A stretch of 5,454 bases of DNA, from the NCBI GenBank assembly GCA_036563895.1, contig DATCLN010000132.1, forward strand, positions 1-5,454, written 5' to 3'. A program made the translations under genes and the position numbers. The stretch comes from ZCTH02-B3 sp036563895 (GTDB taxonomy: Bacteria; Bacillota; Bacilli; Paenibacillales; Paenibacillaceae). Below are positions 1 through 4,956 of this stretch, in pieces. The notes below the pieces were generated by a model, which was not told the DNA's origin, ran no database searches, and was given only the letters and a program-made list of their open reading frames with translations. Numbering within the stretch: the stretch's first letter is position 1; every line of letters starts with the position of its first letter.

Positions 1-42
1 GTATTATACGGTGGGCAGACGACCATTTTCATCCTCTGATGG

Positions 43-58
43 TGCCGCGTCAGCGGCA
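43..58. other. Perfect 6-bp hairpin upstream of the stalk gene
   Basis: TGCCGC and GCGGCA are perfect inverted repeats around a GTCA loop. A second small hairpin follows at 85-100 (ATCCC, six-base loop, GGGAT), 7 nt before the ribosome binding site. Neither has a T run placed for rho-independent termination on either strand. They may be 5' leader structure, or the first may be the weak 3' end of a gene left of the window. No promoter in 1-115 was convincing: TTGTAA at 69 and TATATC at 90 are only 15 bp apart. Confidence 0.3.
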
Positions 59-107
59 TGGAGGTCTATTGTAAAAAAAACAGCATCCCTATATCGGGAT
101 CAGCGGC

Positions 108-113
108 AAGGAG
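108..113 (+). promoter_or_regulatory. Ribosome binding site AAGGAG that leaves the stalk-gene start ambiguous
   Basis: AAGGAG ends only 2 nt before ATG 116 but 8 nt before the in-frame TTG at 122, which is the better spacing. A TTG start would give a signal peptide beginning MKTIVKKL, just as typical as MKLKTIVKKL. The decayed paralogue at 1327-1483 aligns codon for codon with the ATG 116 start (ATG 1333), which favours ATG. The two options differ by only two residues. Confidence 0.6.
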
Positions 114-115
114 CG

Positions 116-1309
116 ATGAAGTTGAAAACGATCGTGAAAAAATTGACGGCCATCCTGCTTGCGGCCATCCTGGGCCTGACCGGGTTCACCGCGGCAGCCG
201 CCGCCGAGACGCCGGTCCGGGTGGTGCTCAACGGCGAAGTCCTCACGTTTTCCGTCGACCCGATCGTCATCAACGGCCGGACCTACGTGGAATTCCGCAC
301 GCTGTTCACCAGGCTCGGCTACCAGGTCGGCTACGACAGCGCCACCCGTACGGTCAAGGCGACGTCCCCGCAGCGCCAGATCGAAATGACCCTGGGCAAG
401 GACACGGTGCTGGTGAACGGAAGCCCCGTCGACGGCAAGGACCAAATCCGGCTCGTGAAAGGCCGCACGATGGTGGGCCTTCGCTTCGTGTCCACGCTGT
501 CCGGCAAAGAAGTGGATTGGGACGGCGCGACGCGCACCGCGACGATCCGGGACAGGTGGAGCCCGGAGGAAGAAAAGGCCGTTCTGGAGGTTTTCAACAA
601 GCTGCTTTTGGTGGAAGCGGCCAATGACGGACAGGGCATGGCCTCGCTGTTTGCCTCCGACAGCCCTCTTGTCGTGGATTGGAACGCCTCGGAATGGGAG
701 CGGGTCCATACCAAAACCACTTTTGAGGAAATCGTCATCGAATCCATCACCGACTCGGAAGCCGTCGTCAGAGTCAAGGGCAAGACCGTCAAGGTCGGCG
801 GCGCATTTTTCGTCGAAAACCGGGCGGAAGTTCTTTATACGCTGCGAAAAGAAAACGGACAATGGAAAATCCATAACGAAGAAGTGCTCAACAAGATCCC
901 CCTGGATCCCCACAAACTGTTCGATCAGGCCATCAACGTTCCGGAGGAAGTCAGGGCCGGTCTGCTCGAAATGATTGAAACCCTAATCCAGGCGATCAGC
1001 GAAGAGAATCTGGATGCCGTGCTGGCCACGATGGTTTTCGAAAGTGAAGAACAAAAACAGCTGACCGCCGCGTCGTACCAGACGCTGTTTGATCAGGCGG
1101 ATGCTTCGGAGACATTGGAAAAATGGGCCGTCGTGGATTACGACGGGTCCGGCCGGGCAACGATTCTGGCCACCCTGGTCATCGAAGCGGACACGGGAGT
1201 CATCCAATTCAAGTCGAGGACAATCATCCTCGCCGATGCCAGATTGATCGATGGGAAATGGTTCCTGGAGCCGGATTTTGGAAATCTGCATACCGAATCG
1301 TTGCCATAA
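116..1309 (+). CDS. Secreted stalk-domain (copper amine oxidase N-terminal domain) protein with two probable NTF2-like domains
   Basis: From ATG 116 the product is 397 aa. Residues 1-30 form a Sec signal peptide: basic start (MKLKTIVKKL), a hydrophobic core (AILLAAILGLTGF), and an Ala-rich end with likely cleavage before ETPVR, so the protein is exported. Residues about 33-145 match the copper amine oxidase N-terminal/stalk domain, shown by the repeated pattern VLNGEV, INGRTYVEFRTLF, VLVNGSPV, GRTMVGLRFVSTL and VDWDGATRTATI. Despite the name this domain has no catalytic residues; in Firmicutes it usually decorates cell-surface proteins. Residues about 150-260 and 277-390 look like two NTF2-like domains: each opens with a helix followed by a D-x-x-x-x-L-F/M pattern (NDGQGMASLF; ENLDAVLATM) and closes with a strand of the form (N)GQWKI or DGKWFL. 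The function is unknown; ligand binding at the envelope is an inference. An in-frame TTG at 122 is a rival start. Confidence 0.85.
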   Translation: MKLKTIVKKLTAILLAAILGLTGFTAAAAAETPVRVVLNGEVLTFSVDPIVINGRTYVEFRTLFTRLGYQVGYDSATRTVKATSPQRQIEMTLGKDTVLVNGSPVDGKDQIRLVKGRTMVGLRFVSTLSGKEVDWDGATRTATIRDRWSPEEEKAVLEVFNKLLLVEAANDGQGMASLFASDSPLVVDWNASEWERVHTKTTFEEIVIESITDSEAVVRVKGKTVKVGGAFFVENRAEVLYTLRKENGQWKIHNEEVLNKIPLDPHKLFDQAINVPEEVRAGLLEMIETLIQAISEENLDAVLATMVFESEEQKQLTAASYQTLFDQADASETLEKWAVVDYDGSGRATILATLVIEADTGVIQFKSRTIILADARLIDGKWFLEPDFGNLHTESLP

Positions 1310-1326
1310 GCCGGTCAGGGGAAGGA

Positions 1327-1483
1327 ATGAAGATGAAGATGAAAAAATTCACCAAAAAATGACGGCGGCCGTTTTGGCAGCGGTATTGGGCCTGTCCGCT
1401 TTCGCCTCGGCTTCCGCAGCCAAGAGCCGGCCAGGGGCATCCTGAAAGGCGAAGTGTCCTGGACGATGGCCGTTGTTTTATGA
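1327..1483 (+). pseudogene. Decayed paralogue of the stalk-domain gene (signal peptide plus start of the mature protein, frameshifted)
   Basis: Starting 17 nt after the stalk gene stop, GAAGGA precedes ATG codons at 1327, 1333 and 1339. The frame reads MKMKMKKFTKK and stops at TGA 1360-1362. Shifting by one base at the six-A run 1354-1359 gives MTAAVLAAVLGLSAF and then ASASAA, a complete signal-peptide core. From ATG 1333 this aligns codon for codon with the first 30 codons of the stalk gene (KKLTAILLAAILGLTGF), with exactly one base missing. A second shift, by one base near the GG at 1429-1430, gives ARGILKGEV, which lines up with VRVVLNGEV at the same distance from the cleavage site. That frame stops at 1481-1483. 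A weaker third match, DDGRCFMTDEFR (about 1461-1496, another frame), recalls INGRTYVEFR. The signal-peptide match is seen directly; the rest is inference. Two or more lesions make one sequencing error an insufficient explanation. Confidence 0.7.
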
Positions 1484-1552
1484 CCGATGAATTTCGCCCG
1501 GCGCGTTCGTCCGTATTTGTGATGCCAAACCAATCGGGAGTGTGGATGGAAC

Positions 1553-1756
1553 ATGGCGCTCAGGTCCAAACAAATCTATGTGAACCTGCACGTGAAGGAT
1601 CTTGAACGGTCCATGGACTTTTTCACGGGGCTCGGACATGAAGGCCGTGGAAGAAATGGCGAAACAGCAAGGATAACCGGGACGGCAAAACCCGGTCCGA
1701 GCGTGGGCCGGGCTTGCTGTGGAGATTCAAGGATTGAAACTGTTTGGATCAGCTGA
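1553..1756 (+). pseudogene. N-terminal stub of a VOC (glyoxalase/bleomycin-resistance fold) gene, truncated
   Basis: Residues 6-28 of this reading frame (1568-1636), KQIYVNLHVKDLERSMDFF followed by TGLG, are a clear first beta-alpha unit of a PhnB/YaeR-like VOC protein. Such proteins normally run on for about 100 more residues, but after GLG the frame turns into low-complexity sequence (HEGRGRNGETARITG) with no VOC features and ends at 1756 inside the 3' end of the opposing permease gene. In the next frame, 1638-1676 reads MKAVEEMAKQQG and stops. That looks like a plausible C-terminal helix and suggests an internal deletion joined the start of a VOC gene to the end of the same or another gene. 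There is no well-spaced ribosome binding site (GGGAG lies 12 nt before the ATG). It does not closely resemble the intact VOC gene at 3515-3850, so it is probably not a recent copy of it. Confidence 0.6.
1687..1712 (-). terminator. Rho-independent terminator of the minus-strand ABC transporter operon
   Basis: Read on the minus strand, CCCGGCCC (1712-1705), loop ACGCTC and GGACCGGG (1698-1691) form an 8-bp GC-rich stem with one G-U type pair, followed directly by TTTT (1690-1687). It lies 36 nt beyond the permease stop codon. On the plus strand the hairpin is followed by CTTGCTG, a poor T tract, so it probably works mainly for the minus-strand genes. An outer GCAA/TTGC pairing (1685-1688 with 1714-1717) could extend the stem. 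Confidence 0.7.
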
Positions 1757-2534
1757 CCGTTAAACCACGCCTCAGTATTTTTACGGAAATCGCCATCACG
1801 ACAAGGTCAAACGCAACGATCACCCCGATCATCTTCAAAATATACGGCCAATCCCAACCGAAGATTACCAGCTTGCGGATCCCTTCGATCGCATAGGTCA
1901 GCGGGTTGATATGGGCGATGATGTTCAGCCAATCGGGCATCCTGGAAAGCGGGATCAGCGCGCTGCTGCAAAACATGAGGGGCAGTCCCATGAAGCCGAC
2001 GATGGAGAAAAAGTCCGCGTGGTTTTTGGTGACAAACGCCAGGATGATGGAAACGGTGGCGATTCCCGCGCTGAACAGGGCGCTGATGAGCAGAATGACC
2101 AGAACGCCGCCGACGCCGGTTTTGACCGTGACCCCCAGAAGCGCTGCGGTCGCGATCATGAGCAGGCATTGCAGACAGGAAAAAAGGATCAGATAGACGA
2201 AACGATTCGCCACCAGCGAAAATCGGCTGACCGGAGCGGCAAGCAGCCTTTCCAGAAACTTCGTTTCCCGGTCGAACAAAAGCTCCACGCCGCCCACGGC
2301 GGAAGCCTCATAAACGGTCATGACAAGCGCCCCGGCGGTCAAAAAAGCGATGTAGCTGACGCCCTCCAGGGTTTCCGGCTGCATGATCCGCGAAAACAGC
2401 TGCCCGAAAAGCACCAGCCACAGCACCGGTTGGATCAGTCCGGTGATGATGGTCAGTTTGGCGCGCTTCAGGCGGCAGGTCCACCGCTTCATCAGCACGA
2501 CATTTTCGAACAGCAGCCTCTGCAAGCTATTCAA
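1749..2534 (-). CDS. ABC-2 type transporter permease (DrrB-like)
   Basis: Taken from TTG 2534, the product is 261 aa, the usual size for DrrB-type ABC-2 permeases. Six hydrophobic segments are visible at about residues 30-47, 58-78, 109-133, 143-167, 178-196 and 233-253. The cytoplasmic stretch ELLFDRETKFLERLLAAPVS (84-103) between segments 2 and 3 is the family's hallmark coupling region, and the conserved INPLTYAIEGIR motif lies near residues 209-220. It should form the membrane channel with the adjacent ATPase and export a hydrophobic or amphipathic substrate such as a drug or lipid; the substrate is not predictable. The start overlaps the end of the ATPase gene by 8 nt, so translation is probably coupled. 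An ATG at 2585 would add 17 residues (MTSLSKSRGATFWRRTR), but it has no ribosome binding site and lies in conserved ATPase coding sequence. The gene is followed by a terminator. Confidence 0.9.
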   Translation of the reverse strand: MNSLQRLLFENVVLMKRWTCRLKRAKLTIITGLIQPVLWLVLFGQLFSRIMQPETLEGVSYIAFLTAGALVMTVYEASAVGGVELLFDRETKFLERLLAAPVSRFSLVANRFVYLILFSCLQCLLMIATAALLGVTVKTGVGGVLVILLISALFSAGIATVSIILAFVTKNHADFFSIVGFMGLPLMFCSSALIPLSRMPDWLNIIAHINPLTYAIEGIRKLVIFGWDWPYILKMIGVIVAFDLVVMAISVKILRRGLTVS

Positions 2535-3492
2535 CCGCGTTCGCCTCCAAAATGTCGCTCCCCGTGATTTTGATAAAGACGTCATCCAGGCTTGTATGTA
2601 CGGCCGAAACGCCCTTCAGGGGGATCCCCAGCTTCTCCGCCTCCGCCAGGGCCGCTTTGGTCGCCGCGAACGGATCGTCCACGTCCAGCCGGATCTCATG
2701 CGGGTCGGCCCGATGCGCGGAAAGGCGGCCGACTCCAGACAAGGCCCGCAGGTAGGATTGAAGCTGCTCCGGACGCAAGGGTTCGGCCGGTTCCACGCGG
2801 ATCCGGGGCTGCCCGTATTCCGCCTTCAAATGGGCCGGAGAGTCGCAAGCCATGATTTTGCCCTTGTGGATGATGGCCACCCGATCGCAGAGCGCGTCCG
2901 CCTCTTCCAGATAATGCGAGGTCAGAAGGATGGTTGTACCGGAACGTTTGATGAGCCGGATGTAGTCCCACAGCTTTCTCCGCGTATGGATATCCAGCCC
3001 CAGGGTCGGCTCGTCCAGTAAGAGAACGGCCGGTTCATGGAGGAGTCCCGCCGCGATTTCCAGCCTTTTTTTCATCCCGCCGGAATACTGGCTGACCACC
3101 CGGTCCGCCGCATCGGTCAGGTCGAAAATCTCCAACAGCCGCTCAATTTTTGGCCTCGCCGCCTTCGGCGGAATGTGGTACAGCCCCGCGATCAAATAGA
3201 GGTTTTCCCTTCCGGTGAGCAGCCGGTCCACGGCGGTCTCCTGCGGCACCCAGCCCACGATCTTGCGCGCTTCCTGCGGATTCGCCAGCACGTCGACGCC
3301 CGAAATGCGGACGGAGCCGCCGGTCGGCCTGAGGAGAGACAAAAGGATTTTGATTGTCGTGGTTTTCCCGGCGCCGTTGGGCCCGAGCAGTCCGAAAATC
3401 TCGCCTTTCCGCACCTCGAACGACGCCCCGTCCAGCGCAAGCGTATGATTAAACTTCATATACAAGTTCTGCACGGAAATGGCTGTGGTCAT
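2527..3492 (-). CDS. ABC transporter ATP-binding protein (DrrA/ABC-2 class)
   Basis: This 321-aa cytoplasmic ATPase drives the neighbouring permease. All the nucleotide-binding motifs are intact: Walker A GPNGAGKT (37-44), Q-loop Gln 84 (WVPQE), signature YSGGMKKRLEIA (136-147), Walker B AVLLLDEP (155-162) with catalytic Glu 161, D-loop GLD (165-167) and switch His 193 (LTSHYLEEAD). After the core (about 1-220) comes a C-terminal extension of about 100 residues ending in SLDDVFIKITG, the tail typical of the DrrA/daunorubicin-resistance class of drug and lipid exporters. The ATG is preceded by GGAGG at 6 nt. The gene begins 22 nt after the VOC gene stop and its end overlaps the permease start, consistent with one transcript. 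The class is secure; the substrate is unknown. HrtA- or MacB-type ATPases are shorter and lack this tail, so this is not that kind of exporter. Confidence 0.95.
   Translation of the reverse strand: MTTAISVQNLYMKFNHTLALDGASFEVRKGEIFGLLGPNGAGKTTTIKILLSLLRPTGGSVRISGVDVLANPQEARKIVGWVPQETAVDRLLTGRENLYLIAGLYHIPPKAARPKIERLLEIFDLTDAADRVVSQYSGGMKKRLEIAAGLLHEPAVLLLDEPTLGLDIHTRRKLWDYIRLIKRSGTTILLTSHYLEEADALCDRVAIIHKGKIMACDSPAHLKAEYGQPRIRVEPAEPLRPEQLQSYLRALSGVGRLSAHRADPHEIRLDVDDPFAATKAALAEAEKLGIPLKGVSAVHTSLDDVFIKITGSDILEANAVE
2544..2548 (-). promoter_or_regulatory. GGAGG ribosome binding site fixing the permease TTG start
   Basis: On the minus strand GGAGG (2548-2544) lies 9 nt before TTG 2534-2532, inside the last codons of the ATPase gene. 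The upstream ATG at 2585 has no comparable site. This supports a TTG start with 8-nt overlap of the two genes. Confidence 0.7.
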
Positions 3493-3514
3493 CCCAATCC
3501 TCCGCTGACCGGCA

Positions 3515-3850
3515 TTAAGCCAATAAAAGGATCGTATTTCCGTTGGGATCTTCCAGGGAAGACGATTCGCCGGACATGCCCTCTTCTACTCTCGGAGGCG
3601 ATATGTTGATTCCTCTGCTTTTCAATTGCTCATATTTTTCATGCAAGTTGGAGCAGTGAAAATTAAAAATTACTCCTGAAGACGGTTTCATGTAATCGTT
3701 TGCAATATGCAGATTCAGTTTGAAGCCGTCCAGCGCGAGCTTCGAAAACGCCTTCGATTCGCTGACCACCGAAAATCCGAGAACATCTTTGTAAAATTCC
3801 AGGCTTTTTTTCATGTCCTGCACCACGATTGTAACGCTTTCAAAATTCAT
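3515..3850 (-). CDS. VOC family protein (glyoxalase/bleomycin-resistance fold), probably without a metal site
   Basis: This 111-aa protein is a single VOC domain with two beta-alpha-beta-beta-beta units. Unit one opens with VTIVVQDMKKSLEFYKDVLGF (residues 6-26). Unit two opens with FNFHCSNLHEKYEQLKSRGI (62-81) and ends with the diagnostic LEDPNGNTILLL (99-110). In metal-dependent members such as glyoxalase I or fosfomycin enzymes, a His precedes the first strand pattern and a Glu follows DPxGN. Here those positions are Ser 5 and Leu 108, so a catalytic metal centre is unlikely and ligand binding or sequestration, as in bleomycin-resistance proteins, is more likely. The ATG has GGAGG at 7 nt. 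The gene lies 53 nt after the kinase gene and 22 nt before the ABC ATPase, suggesting a shared role in resistance. Its middle is AT-rich (33% GC over 3601-3720) against about 60% in the neighbours, a sign of separate acquisition. Confidence 0.88.
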   Translation of the reverse strand: MNFESVTIVVQDMKKSLEFYKDVLGFSVVSESKAFSKLALDGFKLNLHIANDYMKPSSGVIFNFHCSNLHEKYEQLKSRGINISPPRVEEGMSGESSSLEDPNGNTILLLA

Positions 3851-3903
3851 TTATATGCCTCCCTATGATGCTAGATTTTGTCGACTATAGGAAACATCGT
3901 CCC

Positions 3904-4956
3904 TCACCGCCCCAACGGCAACCGCACCGTAAACACGGTTCCCTCGCCCGGTTTGCTCCGCACTTCGATGGAACCGCGATGCAGGTCGATGATCTTCTTC
4001 ACGATGGACAGTCCGAGCCCGCTTCCCCCGCCGGCGCGGCTGCGCGCTTTGTCCTCTTTGTAGAAACGTTCGAAGATTCGCGACAAATCCTCCTCCCCAA
4101 TGCCGATGCCGGTGTCGGAGATGCTCACCTCCGCCGCACCGTCCGCGATGCGCAGCCGGACGCCGATCATTCCGCCCTCCGGCGTGAATTTGACGGCGTT
4201 GTGGAGCAGGTTCCCCCATACCTGGCCCATCAGCTCGGGATCGGCGACGATTTCGGCTTCCTCGAGCTCCACCTCCATGTCAATGGACTTGCCCAGCCAT
4301 TGCGGTTCACAGGCGAGTACGGCCTCCCGGAGCTGCCGGTCCAGCCGGTACCGCTCCGGCCTGAACGGAGGATGCTCCGACTCGAGGGCCGCCAGCTTGA
4401 GCAAATGGTCGCTGAGCCGGGACAACCGTCTGCTTTCCGTTTCAATGATGTCGAGATAGCGGTTGCGTTCCTCGGCGCTCAGGCGGTCGCTGCGCAAGGC
4501 GCGGGCAAAGCCGCTGATGGACGCCAGCGGCGACTGAATCTCGTGAGAGACGTTGGAGATGAACTCCTGCCGCATGTCCTCCAGGGCTTTAAGCCCCGAG
4601 GCCATTTCGTTGAACGATTGGACGAGCCGGTCAAACTGGCCGTCCTCTTCTGCCTTCAGGTGCAGCTTCACATTGAAATCACCCCGGGACAGCCTCCGCA
4701 TCGCGTCGATCAGCGCCTGGAACCCGGCCATGTGCCGGGGCAGCGCGATGCGGGAAAGCGCCGCAAGTCCGCCTGCAAACATTAGCAAACCGAGCGCCGC
4801 ATCCACGAGGAATCGGACAAGGTCGGCAGGCTGCGCGCCAATCCGGTCGTAAACCAGCGAGGTGAGGAAAAAAGCGCCTGTCCAGCAGACACCGAGCGCC
4901 AAGATGAAGATGAGCAGGGCGGACAGAAAAAGGAGGCGTTTCCGGACGGGGTTCAC
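3904..4956 (-). CDS. HAMP-domain sensor histidine kinase
   Basis: This 350-aa membrane sensor kinase is the partner of the overlapping response regulator. Transmembrane helices lie at about 8-31 and 49-71, separated by only about 17 extracytoplasmic residues, so there is no room for a periplasm-type sensor domain. The signal is probably read in or at the membrane, or from a partner protein. A HAMP linker follows (about 72-126), then the HisKA dimerisation domain with phosphoacceptor His 138 in NVSHEIQSPLASI. The ATP-binding domain has the N-box NLLHNAVKFT (249-258), G1 box DTGIGI (281-286), F-box IFERFYK (294-300) and G2 box GSGLGLSIVKKII (311-323). All catalytic motifs are present. The start is GTG, overlapping the regulator's TGA in a GTGA, with GGAGG 7 nt upstream. 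Its short loop distinguishes it from the longer heme sensor HssS, although the regulator resembles HssR. Confidence 0.95.
   Translation of the reverse strand: MNPVRKRLLFLSALLIFILALGVCWTGAFFLTSLVYDRIGAQPADLVRFLVDAALGLLMFAGGLAALSRIALPRHMAGFQALIDAMRRLSRGDFNVKLHLKAEEDGQFDRLVQSFNEMASGLKALEDMRQEFISNVSHEIQSPLASISGFARALRSDRLSAEERNRYLDIIETESRRLSRLSDHLLKLAALESEHPPFRPERYRLDRQLREAVLACEPQWLGKSIDMEVELEEAEIVADPELMGQVWGNLLHNAVKFTPEGGMIGVRLRIADGAAEVSISDTGIGIGEEDLSRIFERFYKEDKARSRAGGGSGLGLSIVKKIIDLHRGSIEVRSKPGEGTVFTVRLPLGR

Larger units (their letters stand above)
1310..1748. other. 439-bp convergent intergenic region holding gene remnants
   Basis: No intact gene is supported here. From left to right it contains the frameshifted stalk-gene paralogue (1327-1483), a short stretch with no recognisable content (about 1497-1552), the VOC stub (1568-1636), a possible detached C-terminal coding fragment (1638-1676), and the terminator hairpin of the opposing operon (1687-1712). 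The mix of broken genes points to a site of repeated deletion or past insertion. No insertion sequence, terminal inverted repeat or target duplication was seen. Confidence 0.65.

Noticed and set aside
43..58. Hairpin as a rho-independent terminator for an upstream gene
   Set aside because: It is not followed by a T run on either strand; the nearby A run at 73-80 is too far away.
1..74. Possible C-terminal ends of a gene entering from the left (frames stopping at 37-39 or 72-74)
   Set aside because: Only 12 or 23 residues are visible, with no recognisable motif and nothing to choose between the frames.
89..913. A 274-codon open frame on the minus strand opposite the stalk gene
   Set aside because: It lies opposite a gene with a clear signal peptide and stalk domain. 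Its composition is typical of an antisense shadow and it has no motif.
1331..1347. Short GATGAA repeat at the start of the paralogue remnant as a phase-variation tract
   Set aside because: The unit is six bases with only two to three copies. Changes there would keep the frame, so it cannot switch expression; it only adds alternative ATG starts.
1480..1605. A 41-codon open frame starting at ATG 1480 (MTDEFRPARSS...)
   Set aside because: It overlaps the recognisable VOC N-terminus in another frame and has no ribosome binding site. Its upstream part may be stalk-paralogue remnant sequence rather than a separate gene.
1911..2567. A 218-codon open frame on the plus strand opposite the permease
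   Set aside because: It is rich in Gln, Asp, Arg and Pro with no domain, and is complementary to a well-supported membrane protein gene.
3865..4785. A 306-codon open frame on the plus strand opposite the kinase gene
   Set aside because: It is antisense to a kinase with all catalytic motifs, shows no recognisable domain, and is the kind of shadow frame expected in GC-rich DNA.
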